This document shows positions 17,761 through 25,382 of a DNA stretch of 64,000 bases, in pieces. The stretch lies in NCBI RefSeq assembly GCF_003001995.1, contig NZ_PVNB01000006.1, positions 62,001 to 126,000 of the forward strand. Reading direction: 5' to 3'. The stretch's first letter is position 1; every line of letters starts with the position of its first letter. The notes below the pieces were generated by a model that searched no databases, was not told the DNA's origin, and worked only from the letters and a program-made list of their open reading frames with translations. The stretch comes from Orenia metallireducens (GTDB taxonomy: Bacteria > Bacillota > Halanaerobiia > Halobacteroidales > Halobacteroidaceae). Made by a program: the position numbers and the translations under genes.

Positions 17761-18434
17761 TGCTTTATTCCTTTCAATCTATAGCCCCGTCCCCTAACAG
17801 TCTCTATTAATTTCCTATCAAAATCTTTATCTATCTTCTTACGAAGATAACGAATATATACATCTACAATATTAGAGTTACTACCATATCTATAATCCCA
17901 AACATGCTCCTCAATCTGAGTTCTGTTTAAGACTTGTCCACGGTTTCTCATTAAGTATTCTAAGACAGAATACTCTTTAACTGTCAACTCAATCTCTTTT
18001 CCTGCTCTAGTCACCTTATGGGTAATAGTATCTAAGACCAGATTATCTATCTTTAAGACATTATTACTCTCATCTAACTTCCTTCTAAATAATGCTCTAA
18101 TTCTCGCCCTTAGTTCAGCAAAAGCAAAGGGTTTAGTTAAATAATCATCTGCGCCTAAATCTAATCCCCTTACTTTATCCTCTATTGATTCCTTGGCTGT
18201 AAGAATTAGTACAGGCACCTTATTTCCTTGATCCCTCAATTCCCTTAATACTTCTAGTCCACTTTTTACAGGTAACATTAAATCTAAAATAATCAAATCA
18301 TATTCTATCACTGTAGCTAAATCTAGTGCTTCTTCTCCATTATTAACAGTATCAACTGCATAACCATCTTCTTTTAATCCCTTCTGTAAAACTTCTGCTA
18401 AATGATACTCATCTTCCACTATTAAAAGTCTCAC
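17757..18434 (-). CDS. OmpR/PhoB-family response regulator
   Basis: A receiver domain with acidic pocket VEDE, phospho-acceptor in LIILDLMLP, and Lys in DDYLTKPF. It is followed by a winged-helix domain ending DFDRKLIETVRGRGYRLKG, typical of OmpR regulators. GTG 18434 is chosen because AAAGGAGAGG lies upstream and the protein then begins MRLLIVEDE as expected; an upstream ATG at 18491 would add 19 atypical residues. It is cotranscribed with the kinase. Three 11-bp-spaced ATTAAA repeats in its own upstream region are a plausible binding site. Confidence 0.93.
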   Translation of the reverse strand: MRLLIVEDEYHLAEVLQKGLKEDGYAVDTVNNGEEALDLATVIEYDLIILDLMLPVKSGLEVLRELRDQGNKVPVLILTAKESIEDKVRGLDLGADDYLTKPFAFAELRARIRALFRRKLDESNNVLKIDNLVLDTITHKVTRAGKEIELTVKEYSVLEYLMRNRGQVLNRTQIEEHVWDYRYGSNSNIVDVYIRYLRKKIDKDFDRKLIETVRGRGYRLKGIKQ

Positions 18435-18590
18435 CTTTATTGCCTCTCCTTTCTTTAATTTACTAGTTTGAAATAAGCTCAACAATAACAAAGTTCATGC
18501 TATATCTAACTTAATTATATCTGCTATTTTACTCTTCTCATACTATTCCCTTTAATAAATCAACTTTCCTACATATTTTATATTAAAAGA

Positions 18591-18630
18591 ATTAAATAAA
18601 AATTAAAAAAAGATTAAAATATTTTAATCT
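18591..18630. promoter_or_regulatory. Candidate OmpR-type operator: ATTAAA repeats at 11-bp spacing, plus palindrome
   Basis: ATTAAA begins at 18591, 18602 and 18613, and TTAAT follows at 18624, giving an exact 11-bp period as in PhoB/PmrA-type direct-repeat boxes. The last part also forms a perfect 20-bp palindrome, AGATTAAAATATTTTAATCT (18611-18630). It lies between the regulator gene and the divergent PAP2 gene. The surroundings are AT-rich, so chance is a real alternative. Confidence 0.45.
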
Positions 18631-18755
18631 AAAATATAATTATCTTTCAAAATAATACAATTCTATTTAAATTAGAGAACCTTAATCTCAATTTCATTTC
18701 TCTTTAATATTAATATCATAAGCTTAAAGAAGAAAATACTTAAAGGAGTGATATT

Positions 18756-19487
18756 ATGTTAGCACCATCTATCTATATGTATATTTTATTTATTTTTATT
18801 ATCTACTATTTAATCAAAGAAGACTATTGGAAAGGTTCCTTTAGCAAATTACAGATTATAATTAAAAAGAATTCTAACCTATTTCTCATTGCTCTTATTT
18901 TGACAATATTCTCAATTTCATTCTTAGATTTACCGATTTCAAAATATTTTTCTCAGCAAAATAGTATTAGCTTTTTAAAACCCTTCATTAAAATTATAAA
19001 TAATTTTGGAGACGGGTCTTTTATATTCCCCTTATTTACAACTTTATTAATTGTTTCTTTACTAATTCAACAGGATAAATATAAAAAAATATTATTAATC
19101 TCTCTTAGTTCTTCTATTTACGCAGGATTATTTAATTTGTTTTTAAAGATCTTCTTTAATAGAGCTAGACCTTATATTGATTTAAATCCTTATAAATTAT
19201 TTGTTTATAAGAATATTAATATCTTTAGGGCAGATTACTGGAGTATGCCTTCAGGTCATACTATCGTGGCATTTGCCGCTATAATACCTCTAGTAATTCA
19301 TTTTGAAAACAAACTATTAAAATCTTTGTTAATTACTATATCAATTTTAGAAGCTTTTGCTCGAGTATATCTCTTTAAACATTGGCTCAGTGATGTAATT
19401 ATGGCTGCTTTTTTAGGTACAATAATTGGTATAATAGCTTATCAAAATAATATAACATCTTCTACTAATAAAGAACTTATACAATAG
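18756..19487 (+). CDS. PAP2-family membrane lipid phosphatase
   Basis: A 243-residue protein with about six membrane helices and the three PAP2 blocks: KIFFNRARP (K-x6-RP), MPSGHT, and ARVYLFKHWLSDV (SR-x5-H-x3-D-like). Such enzymes dephosphorylate undecaprenyl pyrophosphate, phosphatidylglycerol phosphate or lipid A on the outer membrane face. It starts at ATG 18756 behind AAAGGAG. It faces away from the two-component genes and the glycosylation island and may recycle the lipid carrier or alter lipid phosphates. Confidence 0.88.
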   Translation: MLAPSIYMYILFIFIIYYLIKEDYWKGSFSKLQIIIKKNSNLFLIALILTIFSISFLDLPISKYFSQQNSISFLKPFIKIINNFGDGSFIFPLFTTLLIVSLLIQQDKYKKILLISLSSSIYAGLFNLFLKIFFNRARPYIDLNPYKLFVYKNINIFRADYWSMPSGHTIVAFAAIIPLVIHFENKLLKSLLITISILEAFARVYLFKHWLSDVIMAAFLGTIIGIIAYQNNITSSTNKELIQ

Positions 19488-19490
19488 CGA

Positions 19491-19575
19491 GATATTGCAA
19501 CAGTTTAATAACAGTGTAAGTGACTTGTCACTAAGATTTAAAATTTTATCCTAAAGTTGAATGAATATATCTAAC
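19491..19575 (+). repeat. Possible remnant of the TIR element (copy H)
   Basis: GAGATATTGCAACAGTTT at 19493-19510 matches the inward-reading right end GAGATAATGCGACACTTT with three mismatches. No matching second end is clear. AAGTTGAATGAATATAT, a relative of the 3914 palindrome arm, follows near 19556. Confidence 0.3.
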
Positions 19576-19616
19576 TACATAAGCCAAAATCATTAAACCT
19601 ATTATCGCCTTATTCT

Positions 19617-19651
19617 AAAACACCTGAAAACATAATGTTTTCAGGTGTTTT
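19617..19651. terminator. Bidirectional intrinsic terminator
   Basis: AAAACACCTGAAAAC and GTTTTCAGGTGTTTT form a near-perfect stem with a five-base loop and T-rich runs on both sides. It serves the convergent PAP2 gene and the envelope protein gene. Confidence 0.9.
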
Positions 19652-19653
19652 AT

Positions 19654-20895
19654 TTATTTCTCTTGATAAAATTTATAACTAACCTTCTGCTCTAATTGAG
19701 CTGGTCCTTGACGATCTTTCTCCCACTCCTTGATATCATCTAAGCTTTTAAAGGAGGTATGGGGACTAACTAGAGACTCTAACCTAAGATACCAAGGCTG
19801 CTCATCTATAACTACAATGGTCTTATCAGGATCTACATTGCCCCAATGGGATAATCTATGTTCATAGAAATTTCTACCCTGCCCATTCTGCCAATATGTA
19901 ATTATCCGTTTAGCTTCAATCTCTCCTACTAAAACTGCACCCTCAGGTGCTTTATCTTTAATACTTCCTATTCTACCTTCTAATAAAGGTAGATGATTGA
20001 CAAAGCCTTCTGGTGAACGGGTATAATCAAAACGAACCTTTCCTAAAAGCTCTGTTACCTTAGAAAAATTAAAAGTAACCATAATTCCTGTTCTGATATC
20101 CCTCTCATCAAACTTTTCATCTAAGAGATTTTCATATAAAGCTCCTACTTTGTATCCTTTCCAGTCAAACCCCAAATAAAAACTATAACCTGGACCACTT
20201 CTACCTAACTGATAGGGTCTTCCCTCTCTTTTAACTGGACCTCCTGGATGGCGCAGGGGTAAATCTCCAGCTCTAGCCTCAAAATCTAACATTCCAAATT
20301 TATCACGATAAAAGATATAGTTTTCTATTAAATTGCTACCATCCCGTTCCCCAAATCCCCAATTTATACCTGTTATGTGATAACCTAAGCCATATTTACT
20401 ATTATAATCTAAAGTTAGCATTTGACCATTATAACCAGTTTCAGCATTCTCATAACGCAAATCCTCAGTTCCTGGTACCTGATCAAAGGTAGATATTAAA
20501 TCTGGATTTGGAAACCTTAAATATCTCATCTTACCTATCTTTAAGCTCCCACTTAAAGTACCTAATTGCCCATAGTGATAACCATAGCTCTCTATGTAGA
20601 GTTCATCAAAGTTAGGGTCAAAGCCTTCAATTGTACCAAGCTTCTTATTAGACCTTAAAATTGAATTCACTCTTATCCCAGGTGCTAAATCAACATTTGA
20701 TTTTAATTGTAGGTTTCTTAATTTAAAATGATCATTCCAAAAATGAGCCCCCACACTCAAATCCCAGTTACCATTAAATCTCCCTATATAAGGAAACCAC
20801 CAATCACTTTCTATCTCTTCTGTAGCACTAGCTCCACCTGCCAATATTACATTTATAATAAAAATTATAAGTACATACCTTATTACTCTTTTCAA
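19654..20895 (-). CDS. Putative outer-membrane beta-barrel protein
   Basis: A 413-residue exported protein: a basic start (MKRVIRY), a hydrophobic core and an AGGASA cleavage-type site near residue 24. The mature part is rich in alternating Tyr/Phe/Trp and charged residues, for example WDLSVGAHFWNDHFKLRNLQ and YSFYLGFDWKGYKVGALYE, as in barrel strands. There are no long hydrophobic helices. I recognise no named family. The C-terminus SYKFYQEK lacks a classic terminal Phe. TTG 20895 has AAGGAG nine bases upstream. If correct, it is direct evidence of an outer membrane. Confidence 0.6.
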   Translation of the reverse strand: MKRVIRYVLIIFIINVILAGGASATEEIESDWWFPYIGRFNGNWDLSVGAHFWNDHFKLRNLQLKSNVDLAPGIRVNSILRSNKKLGTIEGFDPNFDELYIESYGYHYGQLGTLSGSLKIGKMRYLRFPNPDLISTFDQVPGTEDLRYENAETGYNGQMLTLDYNSKYGLGYHITGINWGFGERDGSNLIENYIFYRDKFGMLDFEARAGDLPLRHPGGPVKREGRPYQLGRSGPGYSFYLGFDWKGYKVGALYENLLDEKFDERDIRTGIMVTFNFSKVTELLGKVRFDYTRSPEGFVNHLPLLEGRIGSIKDKAPEGAVLVGEIEAKRIITYWQNGQGRNFYEHRLSHWGNVDPDKTIVVIDEQPWYLRLESLVSPHTSFKSLDDIKEWEKDRQGPAQLEQKVSYKFYQEK

Positions 20896-21068
20896 TCTAA
20901 TTTCTCCTTCCTACCTTTAGCTTGCTCTGCTTATAGTAAACCTAAAAAGATCATAAATATTTCATGAAATTTATTATATAAACCGATAAAGATTTCATAT
21001 TAATAATTATTATGTTAATTTATAACCTAAAGATAAAAACAATTTTTTGCCACCAATTTCACTAATCT

Positions 21069-21148
21069 CCACGAATTATTCCAAGATAAGTTGAAATATT
21101 AAATTAAGATTTTGATTTTATCCGTGTTTCATTTGTGTTAATTCGTGG
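21069..21148. repeat. CCACGAATTA inverted repeat with 'cgtgtt' words
   Basis: CCACGAATTA (21069-21078) and TAATTCGTGG (21139-21148) are exact complements about 60 bp apart, with TCCGTGTTTC and TTTGTGTTAATTCGTGG words on one side. It lies in the 300-bp gap upstream of the envelope protein gene and downstream of the DUF362 gene. I see nothing else in that gap. Confidence 0.5.
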
Positions 21149-21203
21149 CTAAAGAAGTTAAAATTTTTTCGTGTTCTCTATAATATAGATATTTAAATTT
21201 AAA

Positions 21204-22355
21204 CTACTTCCCAAATAATAATCTTCCTAAAAATGGTCGATGAATGTCAACAGCCTCTTGAGGGCATAGCTCTTGGCAGCAGAAGCAACGAATGCACTCA
21301 TCCAAATTTGCTTCTACACAATTGTCAGTCTTAGTAATTATTTTTGGTGGACAGCTTTGAATACAGACTCCGCATTGTACACACTTATCCTCTTTAAAGA
21401 TCGGCTTAGGTCGCATATAGGAAAGCAACCATTTAGCAATTGGAGCAGGTAACCTGAGGGTCAATAATTCAACAGAATCCTGAATAGTTGGTGCCACAAA
21501 GGAATATTGCTCTACCTCTTCACCTAAAAGCTCAACCTCCTCTAATTGATAGATAAGCCCTCTATCCTTAGCAATTTTAATGGTAGGAATTGATAAAGGA
21601 TCTACTTTAGCTACTTTCGCCATTACTACATCTAAAGCAGCAGGATTGGGACTGATTAAGATAGTATTTAATTTGATAGGTTCTCCCCCTGTAGGACCCT
21701 CTCCCTCCATTCCCATAATCCCATCCATAATTGTTAAATCTGGATTAGTAGCCAAGGCTATATCCATTAACGCATTGGAAAAATCATTGATCTCCTGCAT
21801 CTTCATATGGTACTCTGCTTTTAATAGACCTGGAACTGCACCAAACATATTCTTGACCCCACCAGTCATTTTAGTCAAACCATGGCTCTTAAATTTAGGT
21901 AAATTAATTATTACATCAGCATCACTAATAAAGCTACCTAAAGTTATATTCTTCAAGATCTCACCTTCAGTAAAAGTGCTTTGAGTCTCCTCAAAGTTCC
22001 AATTTAGCTCTGCTCCAGTCTTCTTAGCAACCTCTTCCATTCCAGTCTTACGATAAACTCTCTTTACCATTGATTCATTAAAGGGTCCACCAGGACTATC
22101 CCCAATGATCACCTTTGCACCAACTTCCTGCACCAGCTCTGTTACTGCTTGGACTAGAACTGGATGAGTTGTAGCAGATTTTTCTACTTTCTTTGCCATA
22201 ACTAAATTAACCTTTAACAATACTTGCTGGTTAGGCTGAACAAAAGCCTCCATTCCACCCCAAGGTTCTAAACCTCTCTTTAAATTTTTCTTTATTAACT
22301 GAACATCATAATCATTACATTTTAATATCATTACCCGATTATCTTTAAAGCTCAT
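21204..22355 (-). CDS. DUF362 protein with C-terminal 2[4Fe-4S] ferredoxin domain
   Basis: Residues about 1-300 match DUF362: KVNLVMAK, GDSPGGP, NLPKFKSHGLTKMTGGVKN and MDGIMGMEGEGPTGGEP are its conserved blocks. The C-terminal 60 residues have two ferredoxin motifs, CVQCGVCIQSCP and CIRCFCCQELCP, so it should carry two 4Fe-4S clusters. The family function is unknown; redox or cluster-transfer roles are supposed. It is a separate transcript from pgpA, whose terminator lies at 22442. ATG 22355 follows AAGGAG. Confidence 0.87.
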   Translation of the reverse strand: MSFKDNRVMILKCNDYDVQLIKKNLKRGLEPWGGMEAFVQPNQQVLLKVNLVMAKKVEKSATTHPVLVQAVTELVQEVGAKVIIGDSPGGPFNESMVKRVYRKTGMEEVAKKTGAELNWNFEETQSTFTEGEILKNITLGSFISDADVIINLPKFKSHGLTKMTGGVKNMFGAVPGLLKAEYHMKMQEINDFSNALMDIALATNPDLTIMDGIMGMEGEGPTGGEPIKLNTILISPNPAALDVVMAKVAKVDPLSIPTIKIAKDRGLIYQLEEVELLGEEVEQYSFVAPTIQDSVELLTLRLPAPIAKWLLSYMRPKPIFKEDKCVQCGVCIQSCPPKIITKTDNCVEANLDECIRCFCCQELCPQEAVDIHRPFLGRLLFGK

Positions 22356-22441
22356 TATGGTCTCTCTCCTTCAATATAAGATATACCTATAATTTCTAGC
22401 ATTAGATTCAAAATCCCTTTAAATATGTAGACAAGGATAAA

Positions 22442-22469
22442 AAAGTACTATGATTTCTCATAGTACTTT
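22442..22469 (-). terminator. Terminator of the rimO-pgsA-pgpA operon
   Basis: A perfect 12-base stem AAAGTACTATGA...TCATAGTACTTT with a four-base loop, followed on the minus strand by TTTATCC. It starts a few bases after the pgpA stop. Confidence 0.9.
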
Positions 22470-22474
22470 AGCTT

Positions 22475-22933
22475 CTAAGCAAAATGTAGAATAAATTGAA
22501 TTAATAGATTGGCTATTAAACCTGCCAAGATATCATCTAACATAATTCCCACTCCACCATGGAATTTCTGTAGATTACGAATTGGTGGTGGTTTTAGAAT
22601 ATCAAAGACTCTAAATAAAACAAAAGCAGGAATCAACATAGTAACTGGCAGATTATACATAGCAACCAATAAACCTGCAAATTCATCGACTACAATCTGT
22701 GGTGCGTCCTTCTCACCAAAGAGATTTTCAGCATGGTGAGATAGAAAAGTACCAACTATAAATACTATAAATACCAATGGAAATCCTACTAATCCCATGC
22801 CAAACTTGAAAGCAATCCATAGTAAGATAGCTCCTAGCAAAGTTCCTACTGTTCCTGGGGCATAAGGGCTAAGTCCACTGTAAAATCCAGTGGCAAGAAA
22901 TTCAACGACCTTATCGATGCTCCATCCTTTCAT
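22475..22933 (-). CDS. pgpA: Phosphatidylglycerophosphatase A
   Basis: A 152-residue membrane protein with the PgpA signatures FYSGLSPYAPGTVGTLLG, PQIVVDEFAGLLVA (acidic site) and RVFDILKPPPI, then LDDILAGL. It removes the phosphate from phosphatidylglycerol phosphate to give phosphatidylglycerol. Its gene directly follows, and overlaps by four bases (ATGA), the synthase gene pgsA, so both steps are made from one transcript. Confidence 0.95.
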   Translation of the reverse strand: MKGWSIDKVVEFLATGFYSGLSPYAPGTVGTLLGAILLWIAFKFGMGLVGFPLVFIVFIVGTFLSHHAENLFGEKDAPQIVVDEFAGLLVAMYNLPVTMLIPAFVLFRVFDILKPPPIRNLQKFHGGVGIMLDDILAGLIANLLIQFILHFA

Positions 22934-23454
22934 TCACTAATCAACTCCTTAGACTTTAATAAGTAATCTAGACCAGAGATTAAAGTCAATATTACAGCAG
23001 CCCACAATAAAATATTAGCAAAGGGTAAGCCCAAGATTAAAAATATTATAGAAAAAATCTGGGCATTGGTCTTATACTTCCCTAAATTACTTGCTGCAAT
23101 TACAACTCCTTCAGCAGCAGCCAAAATCCTAAGACCAGTAACAGCAAATTCACGGCTGATGATAATCACTGCTGGCCAAGCACTGATTGCCTGCATATCA
23201 ACTAAAGAGATAAAAGCCGCTGAGACCAATAACTTATCAGCTAAAGGATCGATGAACTTCCCTAAATTGGTTACTAAACCATCCCTTCTAGCAATATAAC
23301 CATCTAAGGCATCGGTAATCGCAGCTAGAATAAAGAATCCTAAAGCCAAGTATCTCCCTATATCACCTAAGGATTCCACCAATAAAAAGACCATAAAGAT
23401 TGGTACTAAAGCAATTCTAAGCAAAGACAATTTATTTGGTAAATTTAAATTCAT
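22930..23454 (-). CDS. pgsA: CDP-diacylglycerol--glycerol-3-phosphate 3-phosphatidyltransferase
   Basis: A 174-residue integral membrane protein with the CDP-alcohol phosphotransferase motif at about residues 42-70 (ITDALDGYIARR ... GKFIDPLADK), giving the D-x2-DG-x2-AR-x8-G-x3-D-x3-D pattern intact. It makes phosphatidylglycerol phosphate in the cytoplasmic membrane. Overlaps rimO by four bases and pgpA by four bases. Confidence 0.95.
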   Translation of the reverse strand: MNLNLPNKLSLLRIALVPIFMVFLLVESLGDIGRYLALGFFILAAITDALDGYIARRDGLVTNLGKFIDPLADKLLVSAAFISLVDMQAISAWPAVIIISREFAVTGLRILAAAEGVVIAASNLGKYKTNAQIFSIIFLILGLPFANILLWAAVILTLISGLDYLLKSKELISE

Positions 23455-24779
23455 TCAATCTCCACTCCCACTAAATCATACTCATAAGCCTCCGTAACCT
23501 TAACCTTAATCATATCACCTATCTGAGCTGATGTACCTTCTACATAGATAACCCCATCAACATCAGGAGCATCTCTTCGTGTCCTTCCAACCATAATCAC
23601 TGGTTCTTCTGACTGAACCTCTTCTAATAAGACTTCAACTTCTTTACCAATCCAAGCCTGATTTCGTTGATAAGAAATATCTTCCTGTAAACTCATTACC
23701 CTTTCATATCGCTCTTGCTTTCTCTCTTCAGGAATCTGACACGGCATCTGAGCAGCTACAGTCCCTTCCTCTTGAGAATAAGTAAAGGCACCTAAACGAT
23801 CAAACTCCGCTTCTTTAATAAAGTCAAGTAGAGTCTTAAACTGCTCTTCACTCTCCCCTGGAAAGCCTACAATCAATGAGGTTCTTAAAGTAATATCAGG
23901 TATTCTCTTACGTAATTTCTTGATAGTTCTTAATACATCCTCTTTAGTTCCACCACGATTCATCTGCTTTCTAATCTCATCATCGGCATGTTGAACTGGT
24001 AAATCTAAGTAATTCAAAATCCTCTCTTCTGTAGCGATTAAATCGATTATCTCATCAGTTAAATGGCTTGGATAAGCATATAATAGTCTAAACCATTTAA
24101 TATTATCAATAGTTAGTAACTCCTTTAGTAAATCTACTAATTTTGACTTACCATAGAGATCAATCCCATATTGGGTTATATCTTGGGCAATAATATTGAC
24201 CTCTTTAACACCTGCTTGAGCTAATTGTTCAACCTCTTTTTTAATATTTTCAATTGACCTACTCTTTAAAGCTCCTCTTAATTGAGGAATAATGCAATAA
24301 GAGCAGCAGTTATTACAGCCCTCTGCTATCTTAACATATGCTGTATGATCTGGTGTTAGATTGGTTCTAGGTAGATAGCGATCATAGTCAAATTCAGGAT
24401 TAGTAACCTCTATTCTCTTCTTGCCACCAAAGGCATCATTGATAACCTCTACAATCTCGTCAAAATTTCCTGTTCCTATAATAGCATCAACCTCTGGCAT
24501 CTCTTTTTTGAGTTCTTCACTATATCTTTGAGATAAGCAGCCAGTCACTATTAATAACTTACAATTACCGTCCTTCTTATACTCAGCCAACTCTAAAATA
24601 CTATTAATCGATTCTTCTTTAGCATCAGAGATGAAACCACAGGTATTGACTATCAATACTTCAGCCTCATCATATTTCTTGACTATCTCATGTCCATCTT
24701 CTCTAATTAAACCCAACATAATCTCAGAATCCACTTGATTCTTAGCACAACCTAAACTTAGCAATCCTATTTTACTCAT
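23451..24779 (-). CDS. rimO: Ribosomal protein uS12 methylthiotransferase
   Basis: A 442-residue radical-SAM enzyme with the standard order: N-terminal MTTase domain starting IGLLSLGCAKNQVDSE with three cluster Cys (two later in VNTCGF and VTGCLSQ), radical-SAM CNNCCSYCIIP, and a C-terminal TRAM domain ending YDLVGVEIE. It adds a methylthio group to Asp of S12. The SLGCAKN start separates RimO from MiaB. First gene of a tightly overlapping operon with pgsA and pgpA. Confidence 0.95.
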   Translation of the reverse strand: MSKIGLLSLGCAKNQVDSEIMLGLIREDGHEIVKKYDEAEVLIVNTCGFISDAKEESINSILELAEYKKDGNCKLLIVTGCLSQRYSEELKKEMPEVDAIIGTGNFDEIVEVINDAFGGKKRIEVTNPEFDYDRYLPRTNLTPDHTAYVKIAEGCNNCCSYCIIPQLRGALKSRSIENIKKEVEQLAQAGVKEVNIIAQDITQYGIDLYGKSKLVDLLKELLTIDNIKWFRLLYAYPSHLTDEIIDLIATEERILNYLDLPVQHADDEIRKQMNRGGTKEDVLRTIKKLRKRIPDITLRTSLIVGFPGESEEQFKTLLDFIKEAEFDRLGAFTYSQEEGTVAAQMPCQIPEERKQERYERVMSLQEDISYQRNQAWIGKEVEVLLEEVQSEEPVIMVGRTRRDAPDVDGVIYVEGTSAQIGDMIKVKVTEAYEYDLVGVEIE

Positions 24780-25082
24780 TTTAAAAAGTCACTCCTCTTA
24801 TAACTTATTATCTTATATACTGGTAGATTTATAAACACTATTTTAACTTCTCTAATTATTATATAGCTTTTCACCATCTTAATTAAAAAATCCTTTATTC
24901 ATAACAAGATTTAATACTAACATCATTATATAATTCAATAAATATTAACTATATATAAGATATTGAAGATTTAATATTGATCTATAACTAATAATTCTCT
25001 TAAAAAAATAAAATCTTTTAACAACAAATTAACACCAATTGTACAAATTAGAGCTTAAAAATAAAATTAATAATACTAAATG

Positions 25083-25114
25083 AAGATAAGAGAGCATAAT
25101 TGCTCCCTTATCTT
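25083..25114 (-). terminator. Hairpin, possible terminator
   Basis: A 13-base stem with one mismatch; TTCATTTAG follows on the minus strand. It lies about 270 bp after the amylase gene, beyond the repeat element. Confidence 0.45.
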
Positions 25115-25248
25115 TATAACTACTTTATTATATAATATTTATTTATTTACTTCAAAGAATTTAATCAATTTTAGTTAATTCATACTTCTCAAAATATATA
25201 TTTAACCTTATTATAGATGTCCAACCCTGAAATGAAACTTAATGGTTA

Positions 25249-25335
25249 GCGACACTTTTTACTTTGGTAGTTAGGAGTTAGAGGTTTAGGTAGTGAGGTA
25301 GTTCCTAACCACCTGCCCACCTACCGCCTAAATGC
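25249..25335 (+). repeat. TIR-bounded fold-back element (copy D), right end lost
   Basis: Left flank AAACTTAATGGTTA and end GCGACACTTTTT match the family left end. The core is a fold-back of GGTAGTTAGGAGTTAG words against CTAACCACCTGCCCACCTACC. The right end reads AAATGCCGATTTTTT and no longer shows the repeat. The words resemble the copy at 2989. Confidence 0.65.
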
Positions 25336-25382
25336 CGATTTTTTCTCTATTTTATTACTTTTCTATTGATACAAAATTTATA

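Larger units (their letters stand above)
24780..25382. other. Gap of 603 bp: hairpin and repeat element, otherwise AT-rich
   Basis: It holds the hairpin AAGATAAGAGAGC...GCTCCCTTATCTT at 25083-25114, which may end transcripts from the amylase gene, and the repeat element at 25249. No open frame has a credible ribosome-binding site. The rimO promoter must lie near 24800-24900. Confidence 0.5.
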
